Shown: positions 24,841-37,250 of the stretch, in pieces
How the letters are laid out: each line of letters opens with the position of its first letter
How positions within the stretch are numbered: the stretch's first letter is position 1
NCBI GenBank assembly: GCA_013398955.1
Contig: VWPU01002951.1
Location: 31,595-95,594, forward strand
DNA from: Callaeas wilsoni
Lineage: Eukaryota; Chordata; Aves; Passeriformes; Callaeidae
Reading direction: 5' to 3'
DNA: 64,000 nt
Program-made: the position numbers and the translations under genes
Notes under the pieces: generated by a model
The model's input: only the letters and a program-made list of their open reading frames with translations
What the model was told of the DNA's origin: nothing
Databases searched by the model: none

Positions 24841-25500
24841 TCACCTCCCTGCCGGCGGGTCCAGGCGGGCTCTGCCACAGCCCAGCGGCCACAAATGCCC
24901 ACCCCACAGCAGTGCCTGACCTGCCCCCAAGAGACAAAGCACAGAGTCCCAGTGCAGAGGAAGAGGAGGGAAGGCTGCTTCCTCCCTGCTGCCCAGCCTT
25001 GCTGGCGGCCGGCAGAGCCAGCCCCAGGCCTGCCCTGTGGCTGGGCCTGTGCCGGCGGTGCAGGAGCAGCGGCCTCTGTCCTGCCGTGGCGTGGGCGCCC
25101 ATGCGCGCCTTCCTCCCTGCTGGGGGACTGCATATGCTGCCCCACGGAAGGACAGCGTGGGAAGGATGCTTCCCCCACCAAAGTCTCCAGCTGACTCCTG
25201 CCTTGCCTCCTTCGGGAGGAGGCGAGAGCTGGGCTCCACACTGTCCCTACTCCAGCATTTTCCCAGCTGCTGTCAGGCTGGCCTCAATGTACAAACTTTA
25301 TTTAAGCCTTTCCGTCTGCCGTGGACAAATGCTGAGCAAGGAGGGCTGTAGTTTGCAAACTGTACCCAAGCTGGGTTATAATTCGAAACAGATTCAGTAA
25401 TTGCGCTGTGTTTCACCTCCAAGTCAGGAATTAAATCTCGCGCATGTCAGGTGTTAGTGGTTACGAGCCGACTTTCCAGCCCTCGGCGGGAGCACAGGGA
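24841..25500. other. Moderately CpG-rich GC block
   Basis: By eye count there are about 18 CpG dinucleotides in 24841-25240, against very few in the flanks. Examples are the GCCGGCGG, GGCGGCCGGC, ATGCGCGCC and CTCGCGCATG neighbourhoods. Long overlapping frames exist on both strands (up to 209 codons on plus at 24771-25400). They arise because stop codons are rare in GC-rich DNA, and their products are Ala/Pro/Leu/Gly-rich with no domain I know. This could be a CpG island of an unseen promoter, a distal regulatory element or a GC-rich repeat. No splice-bounded exon can be defined. Confidence 0.45.
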
Positions 25501-28500
25501 CCACAGCTGCTGCACAACACCCGGGGGCTTTGCTCCCCCAGGAGCAAGGAGAAACTCCTCATCCCAACTGGCAGGGCTCAAAGCTGTTTCCCAGCACCAG
25601 CTGCACCCTGTTCTCTGCCTCTCTCCCCAACAAAATCACTGAAAACATTCCATCGTTTACCACATATTCCACAGTAACTACTGGCCCTTGTCAACAGTCT
25701 TAGAGAAGTAGCCAAAGACTGCTCAGCATGACTGTGTTAGTGGGAATATTTCCCTACATTTGAATAGGTATTGTCTCAGACCGGGAACGAACAAGCCTGT
25801 TCTGCTTCAAGTCCGTCCATCTGAGGACAGCGGGTCAGCTCTGGAAAGCTACTGCTCCCGACAGTATGGAGCTGCTCCTCTTGTCTAGAGTCATTCTATT
25901 TGTTGGCAGACGTCCTCCCCCAGGTCAAGCCATGCAAGGGAATGAGATTTCTTCTCCCCAGTATCTCCTAGTTACTCTTTAAACCTGCCAGAGTTATTGC
26001 CCCCATAGTTTTGCTGGCAGAGCAGTTGGTTTTAACTTCCCTGAATATGTTTCAGACAAAATCAAAGGGGCTTAGCTCCCACAGCTTCCATGGATGATCT
26101 GAGCAAGCCCAGGGTAAACTCTATGATTTATGTGGCTAGATCCAGAAGAGGATGTCTGCTCCCACTGCAAACTCCAGAGGATGCAAGTTTTTCTCCTTTG
26201 CTACATTAATTCCAACTAAGTGAAAATAGGCAGGTACCTCACTGAAAATTGACAAGTGGTAGAAATATTTAGAGAAACGTGTTTGCATGCAATATCAACT
26301 CAGATCATGTGAACTGACCCACTAATCTGTTGCCATCCACATGTCACAGAAACTTGAAGGCTTCATACAGCTTTGATTACAAAAATGTGCATTTTCTCTC
26401 ATCATGGTGATTGAATGCAGAGGGAATGGGTTTGTCTTTAGGCTTGCTTATTTTTCTTTTTCAGGCATAATGGAGTTTTGAACAGTAAAATTGCTTTCTG
26501 CCCTTTCATAGCTCTTTGACTCTTTGAATGAAAAAAAGACACACCAGAGAGTGCGGCACTGCTAAAGGGAGAGATATAAACACAGTAAAAAGCAACTTTA
26601 ATGAGCATGTTTTAATATTAAAGGAAAAATGTGTTTTCACTTAAACTACCTGAAAATCCACAATGAATCCATTCAAGTTAGTGGCATTATTTACCATATG
26701 TTAAAGGTGAAGAACCTACTCCTGAAATGTCCTTCTAACTCAGTACTTTAAAAATAAGTAAATGACTACCTTGTCCTGTGCCTCTCTAAATTTTTCAGTA
26801 AATCTTTCATTGTTTGAAGATGTCTGATTATGAAAATTATACTTTCCCTTAAAACTGAAATCACACAGTGAGTGAGATACACTTGATGCACCCTCTGAGC
26901 GAGTTTTGAGGTTCATGGATTTTTACCCATACTTTTTAATATTTGCTTTAGGTATACAACTTCAGCAACATGAATTGAAGCAAGCATGAAAGGAGAGCAA
27001 CTGAGGCAGAGATTATAAACAAAGTTGTTTCTTTAGGAGGGTTGCCAAGGCATGGGGAGGAGTCTGTATTCTTCAATTTGTTTATTTATATTAGTAAACA
27101 CAATTTGACACCTGGGAATTTTTCTGTGCAAGTTGACAGCTATGACAATATGGGACTATCATTCATGATGGCCGAGCAAAACCAGCCATATGTTTCTGAG
27201 ACCCAAATACTAAAAAGGGGAAAAGTACTAGTGCTAGCAATTGAAAAGAACAGCTCATGAGAGGTCTTGATCTTGTGCTGAGAGCTCAGTAAACTTCGAG
27301 GGCCCATGAGAGAGGATAGGCAGAAGGTTGGAGCCATAACAAAAACTAAAGCTTTTCATGGTGTCGTCAGAAGGTCTTTCCTTTTTTATATACACATAAG
27401 TAAACAATGGCTTCTCTTTTTTTCTTTTTTTTTTTTAATTGCAGAGCTGTTTGGGGATGATGAAGAGAAACACTCTGACAGGGCAATTCATCTTATCTGC
27501 CTGTATGTTTAACTTGCCCATGCCATCTTTCATTTCAGCTCTAAGTGTCAAGCAACCATTATGTAGAAGTAATAAAAAGGTCCTAGAAGGCATAACACTG
27601 CCTTTTGCTAGTCTTGTTTTTAGTTTCTGGGGGTTTTTTGTTCTTAAACTGCTTAAAATTCCTTTACCTTCCATAAATACCTGCAAGGTTTGGCTCTTAA
27701 AACAACTGTGATTTCCATGGCATTTACCATTTCTGGCGAGGTTGGCATTTGTTATGTGACTTTCTCTCAAACTGCCACAACAAAACTGAATTCCTTTAAA
27801 TCACAGTCAAGTCAATCAGGGATCTGAAAGTGAGGGAAAATAAAGCAGCAGCCAAACAACACTTTAGTTCTTGCTTTTGCTAGTTTGACCAAAAAGCTAG
27901 TACAGACAGCAGGGGATAGGCTAAAGACTCTAGGTCTGCTTGAAACAATGATCATCTTGTTTTGCTTTGCCATGGCCCCATAACTGCATGGCAAATAAAC
28001 AACAACGTGAGTACAGCCAATTCATTTGCTGTCTAGTTTTGATTTATGAAAGCAATAACCGAGTGAACAAGGGAATTCAAACCTTTTGGTTACTTTTTAA
28101 TTTTAGTTCCTTTGCATTCTATTTTAAGCTTAATTTGAAATACTTTTGAGAGGTAAAAGCAGCAGGGAGTCCCTCTTATATCTTCATAAGTAATGCAATA
28201 CATAGCTTTTAGTTTTTGCGTTGCATGAGGACGCATTTTTGCTTCCCCCTATTACTTGATTAAGACATTCTGCACAACATTATGTTAATACTATAATTTG
28301 GATCTCTACCTTTTAGATATTCAGCTGAGGGACTGACTTTTCAGAGTAAGAACCCATGGCTCCAATTACAGCTTATAGGAGCTGTCTGTTCTCAGTGCTT
28401 CTGTAAATCAGCCTTATGACTGATCTGTGAAGCTAATTGCGGCTCTAAAATTCAAAACTACTTTGCCATTTTTCAAAGAAGCTTTGGTAAACCCTCAGTT

Positions 28501-30655
28501 CCTCAAGGAACTGCTTATGCTATTTTACTGTTAACAAAAAGACTTACAAAAAAGAAAGTAAAAGTATTAATATTGTCCAGTCGAACTAATATCTGTGAAC
28601 ATAGCTGACATGCACTGAAAGAGCACAGACCAGATTTGTCATTGCCCTCAATCTTTTGTGTTTATTTAAATTACTGCAGAATTTTAAATGCTATTGAAAG
28701 ATAAAGCAGAGCATTCCTCATCCACCCTGTGCTGGTGTAAGCAAGCACACAAGATGTACAGCAGCAGAAAACCTGACTCCATACTTGTACGTGCAGTGCT
28801 CTAAATAATATGGAAGGATGCCGATCTCAGCAAGAATCAGGTTGCCTGAGAACTGAGAGTGGCTGAAGAGGGAGGCATAGCTGCACCCCTCAGAAAAGAT
28901 CTATTGTCTGTAGTTGGTAGAAGGCTTTATTAACTCCCTGAGTAGCTACAAATTCCAGTTTTATGTCAGACTGAGATATTGGAGATGCGTGTCTGCTTCC
29001 TGCAGAGATACCTGCAGTCAGCTGAGCAGCCTTATCTTCAGCTGTGGGCGCAGCCACCAGTGGGGCTCAGTTCCTTCCCCGTCCAGCAGCTGTACCTACA
29101 GGGGGGCCAGATGACCCTGCCGCTGGGGGACTGCCCCCCAGTACAAGGGGTCTCTCAGCTCCTGCTGATTCAGTAGCCTTGACTTTTATAGAAGCAAAGT
29201 GCAACCAGCCAGCCTTGTTTTTCAGCTCTGAGAAACCACACAGAAGGCAGGCTTGCCTGCTTCCAAGCACTAGAGAAACTGGCAGCAATTGTGGTGGGCT
29301 GGTTAGTGTGCCCACCTTGTCAAAAAAACCGTGCCTCCAAAACCACGTCTCCTTGTGTCCCTTCACAATAGTGCATCCTGTCATACTAGCTATAGAAGGC
29401 CACCTGCGCCCATTGCAAATAATTACTGGATAATTTCTTAAGCAAATATTTTAATAGTTCTTTAAGCATAAAATTATTTTCCTCAAATCACAGCTGTGGG
29501 ATGGGTAAAAATACATGTGGGTTTTAGTTACAAAGGGAAATATGCCAGAAGGACTGTGCAACAGTAAGTTAACCTAAAATCAGTAGGGTTAAATAAAGGT
29601 AGAATGTGCCAAATCATTGCACACCAATCTCCTTTTCATGGAGGCAGTTGATACAAACTTCGTTCTATGCGGAAGGATGTAAACCAACATTTTGTGGAGA
29701 GCACTTTGAGGACCCCTAGCTCTTATGTGAAATTGAATATAAAGTTCAAACTCCATATATATCTATTTTAAGAACAAATAAAAAATTAAAATATTAAAAT
29801 ACGTACACATTCAGCAGTTTTTTACTGATTACATGACATGTCAATGTTGTAATTTCAAACATTCAAAAATTTTTAATTGACACTCCAAAATTTCTGAGAC
29901 TGCTTTAAGTATTTGTTTTCTCTTTCAGGTTTTATTACTTTGTAATATTTGATGACCTAGAGCATGGCTGTATTGTTTTTTCTTTCGACTTTGGTAACAA
30001 AACATTTTTTTTTAAATTAATGTACAGTGTAAGAGTCTTATGTAGATCTCAAGTGGAAGACCGACTTCCAAATATCACAAGACTTAGAATAAAGAAATGA
30101 AGTTTGGCAATATTATTTTATGATCAAGATATAGACATGCAAGTGTACTTAGGGTATACTCATTTATGGCTGTGAACAGTATATTACATCCAGTTTTGTG
30201 CATGATCACGGCAGCCAGATTTTCATGAGGTCCCAGCTGAGGACCCATCAAGTCAGGCTGCACAGATGATTCCTGGAAAGTGTCTCATTTAGGGCAGTCC
30301 TAGCACAGGCTCCTTCTTAATCTGTTTCAGGGGCTCGGTTCCTTGCTCAACACAGACCATTAATTTGCAGTCTAGCCTAGAACTGCCATTAAAGTCACCA
30401 TCAATTAACAGTTATTACTTGTATTACGTCAACGCAGTAACAGTTATTTTCTGTTCTCAGTTGAACGAAATATCACGAGACCCAAAATACCTTAGCGAGA
30501 GTGATTGAACGGAAATTGTTGCAATCAGTGAATTCAAGTTTCATGAATATAAGGCTTAGGCTAAGGCAGATCAAAAAAAGACCTAAGGAGTCATGTCACT
30601 CCAGTGATAAACAGCAACACCACCGGCAGCCTTTGCAGCACTGGGTGAAAGCCTT
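25501..30655. other. Mostly AT-rich non-coding stretch, no gene seen
   Basis: No exon or repeat family is recognised. A GC-richer patch at about 28980-29400 carries overlapping frames on both strands (up to 129 codons) and a short GC hairpin, with CTGGGGG at 29123-29129 pairing with CCCCCAG at 29135-29141. A near-palindrome, CAGTTCCT with AGGAACTG, lies at 28496-28513. A T-run and pyrimidine tract near 27415-27440 is followed by TTGCAG, which is splice-acceptor-like, but no coding sequence follows. Confidence 0.5.
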
Positions 30656-30896
30656 GGTTCCTAGGCAAGGCCTCAGAAGGGCCAGACACTTCAAAACAAG
30701 ATTGGACAAGCACTAGAACAGGCTCTGCAGGGAAGTGGTCACAGCACCAAACCTGACAGAGCTCAAGAAGCATTTGGATAACATTCTCAGGCACATGGTG
30801 TGGTTTTTGGGGTTGTTCTGTGCAGGGCCGGGAGCTGGACCTGATGGTCTTGATGGGTCCCTTCCAACTCAGGACATCCTATGATTCTTTGAATCT
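30656..30896 (+). mobile_element. CR1 LINE 3' end, plus strand
   Basis: This is a 5'-truncated CR1 copy consisting of the 3' untranslated end. Diagnostic phrases are AACAGGCTCTGCAGGGAAG, GGTCACAGCACC, GACAGAGCTCAAGAAGCAT, CAGGCACATGGTGTGG, GACCTGATGGTCTTGATGGG and TCCCTTCCAACTCAGGACAT. It ends with a decayed octamer tail (TATGATTCTTTGAATCT). The same phrases recur in the copy at 41.6-41.9 kb. The left edge is approximate. There is no coding capacity. Confidence 0.92.
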
Positions 30897-31440
30897 ATCT
30901 CCATTCATCCTAGACCTACCCTGTTTTGACAGGTAGTACACGCCACCACTGGTGAGCTCAGGTTGTCCTCAGCATCTGCTTGCTCGTTACAGGATGACAA
31001 CAGATAACACTGCGACATACTTGGGCATTGGTTCTTGCGGGGAACATACACGTCTTGGGAGGTGACCTGAGCTGTCCTGCTGACAGCACTGACATTGGCA
31101 GTACGAGAGTGCAGGTACGCTGTCCATGATGTCTTTATTGCTGGTGCCATAGCACATGTGGCCTTATGCAACCACAGGGCCCTCATGGAGAGTTCAGCCA
31201 CATCCTCATCTGCACCCCAGTGCCTGCCAGGAGCGTGTGTGGGAACTTCAGGGCCCTTTGGCACTGTCTGTAAGATCAGCTCAACACTGTATGAGAAATG
31301 TAATCAAGAGCAGTTGCTGTGTGCCTTGCTGCTAATGAGAGGAGGAGCAAGAGCCTGTCCAATCCTTTTGGCTGAGCCCTCACAAGGAGCACTCCAGGAC
31401 CAATGCTGTCCGAGCAAGGCAGCCATCACTTAAACATCAA
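30897..31440. other. Unidentified GC-richer block after CR1
   Basis: About 540 bp are richer in GC than the surroundings and begin exactly where the CR1 tail ends. A 119-codon minus-strand frame (30905-31264) and a 112-codon plus-strand frame (31095-31433) overlap. Neither product resembles a family I know. It may be an unrecognised repeat into which CR1 inserted, or unique DNA. Confidence 0.3.
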
Positions 31441-34400
31441 GGCCATATTGACTTCCCAATTTTCTACCACATTCTCTTTTTGCACTCTTTAAACTGCTAT
31501 TATGCTTCTTTCCCCAATCCATCAGAAATATTTTCATAATGGAGAAAATAAAAACCTCCATTATTAGGAAGGAGGAGGCTGACCTCTCCCACTACCCATT
31601 CTGCCATACATCCACATTAGCTTTAGTTCTCATATCTAAATATGGTACTCATTTGACTATTTGGATGTTAATCATGACAGAGGTTTCTTGTACTTCAGCA
31701 GACAAATGTAGGGAGATAGTACTAATCTGGCAGTGCTTATTATCTGCAACATTTTATTAATAAAGCCTAAGACAGATCTGAAAGCTGAATATCCTTTTTT
31801 AAATTGCAGTTACAGCTACCACAGAACTAAAAGTGTGAACTTACAAATTCCAGGGCTTTATTTTTTCAAAGTGGGAATCTGTGTGTGGAATAACCAAATC
31901 ACATTGAAAGATTGTATTTTAAACTTTAGAGGTAATTTTCAATACTATTTGCAGTGAGCCTATGGTTCAAAGTTAAACACAAATTTGAAACCATATTTTT
32001 AGTCAGGATGAAAACAGGCCCGTGTCTTACACCTCAGGTGTTCAGGTGCATCTTAAAATGCTCAGCTTCAGGTGTTGAGTAAAGCCATTGCTCTGAAGTG
32101 TCTACTTTATTGTCTGATATTATCTGTAGAAAGAGGTGGAAGTCCTGAAAGGCTTCTGGAAAAATTTAAATTCATAAGAATAATTATATTTATTTGACTT
32201 TGCTTAAACTTTGGCAGATTAGAAATCTTCAAAGAAATGCAACAAGCTTCATTAACTACTTAAAATAATACTCACTAATTTAAAAGTATTACTTTAATTG
32301 ATGTTTAGGTTTAGGTGCCAGTTAGGGGTCTCCGTCTTTGCCATATAAAGAAAGGGAATATCTCCTTGGTTATATGGTATAAGGTTATTCATGTTATGGT
32401 TAGGCCTGGGCTATAACCATTTCTGTAGCCAATCAATCCCTCCATCATTGGCTTCTGATCTTGATTGCTAAAACTAGATCAAAATGGAAAATGATTTTGA
32501 ACAGTAAATTACATTTTTTTTTAAAAAAGAAGAAAAGAAAATGTTTCAAGATGACCCCGTCCTTCAGATGTCTTAGTTTGCTATAGAGAAATCAAATTTT
32601 TTTCTCCTTTTCTCTGACAAAATGTGTGTATTGTGACACCACACAAACATACAACCGGGTGAATTCCTTCCTGGCATTCCTTTTCCTTTCTCTCTTCCCT
32701 CACAACTCAGAATATTCTGTAGTTCGTGGTTATCTTTGCTGCAAATCTTCTGAATATCTCTTTTATAGTTATGTACATGACCTATAACAAAAATGTAGAA
32801 AGACTACCAGAAAGAGAACATTATCTACCTTTTTTTCCACATTCACAATGATCTGTTATTATTGCCAGTCTGATTGCCAGGATTGTAGTGCTACTACAAT
32901 CTACTTGTAGAGAAGCTGATCAGATAAGGTAAAGAAAGATACATTAACATGAGCCTGGTACGTAGATATGGAATAGCAATAACAATACACTTGTAATGTG
33001 TTTTCCATTCAAATAACTATCGGGGAAAAAGAGAGAACCTGGTTAGTTTACTTTTTCTATGAAGAGCAAATTTCTATGTCATAGATTCAGGAGGTGCTTG
33101 CTAAATAAAAAAATAATGCAGGATTGCACCATATTCTGCACTGGTTCTGCTCCAGCCCTGGATCTGTGTCAGGGTCATGAACCTTCTGTGCAGTGTAAAT
33201 AATTGATTTTTCACTATGGCTGTTGAATGAAAAAAAAAATCAGATCAAACCAGTTGTTGTTTTCTTAACTCCCCCTTGCCCTAAAATTTCATTTAAAAGA
33301 AGTATTCCAGACTACCTAAAGCAGAAGGGATCAAGTTTGCTTCAGGAAAGCAAATAGTCTAAAATTATAAAACTAAACAGAAATTAGAAAGCAAAAAGCA
33401 GAGAGTGCTTTCTTGTGTTAATTTCAGGATAAAAAAGATTCATGCTAACCTTCTCCATTGGCTCCTAAAGGAAAAAAAAATCCATGTCCCACTGTTGAGA
33501 CTGTGCTCTGTTCCCTGGGCTGGTGTGGGCTGTGCAGGAGCAGGACATTGTCAGTCTCCTTCTCTGACGCTGCTTCACTTAGCGCAAGCTCATGGGTGCG
33601 CGGACTGGCAGCCGGGCAGCCCACGGGGAAGTGACAGACTTTCCTGTCTTAGAGTTAGTACATTCTCATGGTACTTTTAATTTGTCTCAAAGATCCTCTT
33701 TGGTGTTTCATAAGAAGCAGAAAATTTCTAGAGGGACGCATTATTGCTGTAGCATGTGGTGGTTTAGAAGATGCTCCAAGCCACGGCTAGGGAAGGAGAC
33801 GACCCAAGCCCTCACCTCCTCCTTCACTCCTCTTCTCATGGAAGTGGCCGAGCTTTGGCCAGCTGGAGCCATGCTGGGAGCTTGACTCAGACTCATAGAG
33901 GACTATCAATCTTTTTGCTGAATTTGCTGTTTTCTAAAAATATTACACAGCTCTATTAGTATGAGTAAGTATACTTACTCACCACACAGACTAGTTCTTG
34001 CTTCGTGCTCCACCGTGAGAGGTCTGGCTGCTGCAGACTGAAAGCCATGAGGTTAAGGAGCCTCAGCGGGAGAGTACTGTAACAGCAAAACTTTGAAAGA
34101 GTCCAGCAGACAATTCTTATTGTAGCTATTGGACCCACAACAGTTCAGCTTAGCAACACTGACTTTTGGGGGGGAAATAAGACAATTTTTCCCCTTTTCT
34201 GTAGCCTCATTCAGTTTTGAAATGCACATAATAACTTTTATTCACTGAAAATGATTAAACTGTATTAAGTTCTGGTATAACTAATAAAACCATAGTATTT
34301 ACCCAAGTGATTAATTTGTCTCCCTATGAATGGACATTGGCTCACCTGTAAGCTTCATCTAAGAATTGTATTTAACAATATATACCTTCAAATTTGCTTT

Positions 34401-36720
34401 GCCAATATTGAGGAAAAACTTAAATAAGATGGATATGCCACTGACACTTGACTAAATAACACTGAATTTCATCCAGTTGGATCCATTTGCATGGAGCCTG
34501 GAACTGATTCCTTAATGCCAATAATGCATGGATGTTCAGAACATGTGGATGGAATCTACTCTTTTATAAAAAGCATTTATGTACAAAGAAGAGAAACAAC
34601 CTGATCACAGTTCCAGGGAAAGTCACCACAAGACAAAAAAGCACTCAAGAATTAGTGACTCCTGATGCTGTACTCAGGTAACTGAACCGTGTCTTGGTTC
34701 AATTTCTCAGCAGGAAATCAGAGATTTTCTAAATTACTCTGTAGCTGAATGTGAAAAAAAAATTAATTATATTCCTTTTTTTAATACTAAAAATTTTCTT
34801 CCTGTTAAATATATTGTGCTGTTATTATTTGATATCTAAAAATTAAAATAAAATGGAGAAGTAGGGTTAAAATGCATTTTCTTGGTATGAAGACAAATTA
34901 TTACACACTTTGTAAACAGAGCAAGATGCGCTCAGGGCTCTTTGTATGTGTTATGCATTAGCCTGGAGCCCTTAACTCTGCAGCCATTATGCTGACAAAG
35001 CTGCCCTCAGCTATAATAGAAGTTTTACCTTTCCACATGTGTTCTTATCATGTACACATCTGCATCCAGTGTGAATGAGTCAATGTGCATTGGGATTCAG
35101 GTCATAAGTAGTAAATTAGATTGAAATAAGAAGCTACCCAGAGAAAGAATTCAATGTAAGTGCATATATTCACAACATGAAACAGCAGCTTTTCTTTTCA
35201 GTGCTGGGCTTATCTTCTATCTGCGGCTAGTTACATTAAGGCATGAACATTCATTCACATGAGATGTCTGACACCATAAATCTCAAATTCTCCCCTTGCT
35301 TCCACTCCTGCCTCCGTTGTGCTGGCTATGCTAATGAAAAGCAGGTTTTCGGTTTCATATGTACGTGCATGTGTGCAAAAGAAGGAGGGGTTTTGTCATA
35401 TAGGCACTTGTCCTGCTCAGCACAGAAATAGAAGTCCACTGAAGTAGAAAAAGTATAATATATGCAATAAATCTGGGGGAAAGCATGTAGATGTTTCTTC
35501 TGGCCTCATAACTATTTTTATAAAAACATAGAAACCAATATATCATTGAAAATAAAGCAATGCATTGTGTTGTATCACGCAGTGTTTACAGAGAAAAGCA
35601 AGCTTTTTTACCACCTGGCAAGTATTTCAGACAAACAAAAAACGAGATTTGAAAAAGCAAGGAAAAGCATTAGAAAGAGAGGGGGAGGGGAAGCTGGGGA
35701 CTACTCATTTGCACACGTAGAAATGCAAATTTGATCCATCTCTTTCTTATCTAGTGGTAACAGACTTGGCTCGTGGAGCACAATAGCACCTACAGTTCTA
35801 TGGCCAAAAATAATGAAGTTTGAAAAGAATTGATTTGATTATAGAAACACTTCTATAAAGCCACGTGTTCATTAGCAGATGCTTGCCACCTACCTCGGAA
35901 CCAAGGACATGAAAAGCCTGAAAGCAGGATGTAGCCCCCTGATTTTGGGACACAGACACACTTAGGGGCAGTAAGACTCCTTGTTGTTAAATCTTTTGCT
36001 AATGCAGAGAAATGTGTGGACTCTGACAGCAGCAACTGATGTCCTGCTTTTCCACCTATTATCTTAAAGGTCCACAGCCTCCTTCAAAGCAAAGCTAATT
36101 CCTTTGGCTTGTGCCGGATTAGTTTACCTCTCTAATAGCTGGGACCCAAATATTGTTGACAGAGCTGCAGAGATGGACCTGATAGATTAGTTTTCCCCAA
36201 ATGTCTCTAAAAATCAAGCATGATATTAACAAACCAGACCAAATTCCTCTGAATTATCTGAAGTGATTTTGTCTCCACCTTAGGAGAGTTTGCCTTGTGT
36301 AAGGATTTTAAGAATTAGACTATTGCAACCTAGGGCTGCTGAATTAGAAGCAATTGGACAAGGTCTCTCTAGTACAGATTCATCTGTCAAAACTTTTGTA
36401 CTTCACGAAAAACAGTGGAGCTTTTATAAAACTGAAAAAAAATGTGTTTGCCTTTCCTGTCTCACAAGCAAGCGTGCTGAGGAAAGAGGGGGTTGGAAAT
36501 GAGTATAAAATCAGAGTCAGGAATAGCGATGACAGAGGAATATACACAGCTGTAGTTATTTACAAAAAAAAAAAAGGAAAAAAACCCTGCTTTTTCTGGG
36601 ATAGATCTTCAGCGGGGTAGCAGTGCTGGGCAAGAAATAAAAGGTTTCACAGAGTCTACAAACCACTTGCAAGTAATTTGCTATCCCTCTACCCTTCCAT
36701 ATGAGCTGAAATCAGATACA
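31441..36720. other. AT-rich non-coding stretch, no gene seen
   Basis: No repeat family or exon is recognised. A GC-richer patch lies at about 33480-33890. It includes TGTGGTGGTTTAG at 33756-33768, which resembles the start of some avian LTRs, but nothing after it supports that. The block at about 34940-35060 has the balanced, stop-rich look of conserved non-coding DNA. The rest is AT-rich. Confidence 0.45.
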
Positions 36721-36729
36721 AACTAATTA

Positions 36730-37250
36730 CGGCAAAGGCAAAGGCGGGCGCAGCCACCGCAGCAGCAAGAGCTGCCAGGTGCAGCCGCCGGCGCTGCCAG
36801 ATGGGCACAGTGTGACTTCCTACCTCAAAGAGGGGCTGGGAGCCCGGCCGGGCTGGGGGAGGCAATTTGTAAAGAGCACAGCATATGCCACCTGATATTC
36901 AGAGGGGTATGTATGTGCTGCAGTTTACCTGTCATTTCTGTGCGGCTTTCTACCACGCGGCCCAGTTACTGCACGCTGTGGGAATTCGGCAGCGGATCAG
37001 ATGCCATGAAACTCTCACATGCTTCCACATAATTAGCTTCCCAAGAGTCCTTTTTCATACCCATTCAAGGAAAGCACTCACCAGAAAACACAACCTGCAA
37101 CTCTGCCTGTGGCCAGCCTGCTCCACCGAGAAAGTCGTGACCGTGACTTCGGTCCTTCGCCCGCTGCCCCGGGGCTCCCCGGGCTGCAGCCCGCTCCTGC
37201 TCCTCTCCGGACGCTCGCTGGGGAGCGCTTGCCAATACATTTTGCCCTCT
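36730..37250. other. CpG-rich block, candidate CpG island
   Basis: By eye count there are about 28 CpG in roughly 520 bp, in two clusters. One is near 36730-36860 (GGCGGGCGCAGCC, GCCGCCGGCGCTG, GCCCGGCCGGG) and one near 37125-37235 (CCGTGACTTCGGTC, CCCCGGGGC, TCCGGACGCTCGC). The surrounding tens of kilobases are CpG-depleted. A 150-codon plus-strand frame (36885-37337) spans it but has no recognisable domain, and minus-strand frames of similar size overlap. The best reading is a CpG island or regulatory element. A first exon of an unknown transcript is possible but unproven. Confidence 0.5.

Noticed and set aside
24771..25400. 209-codon plus-strand frame, the longest in the window
   Set aside because: Several minus-strand and plus-strand frames over the same GC-rich bases are also long. 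The product is Ala/Pro/Leu-rich without a domain, so openness reflects base composition.
33756..33890. TGTGGTGGTTTAG as the start of another LTR
   Set aside because: No polyadenylation signal, LTR 3' end or primer site follows in a consistent place.
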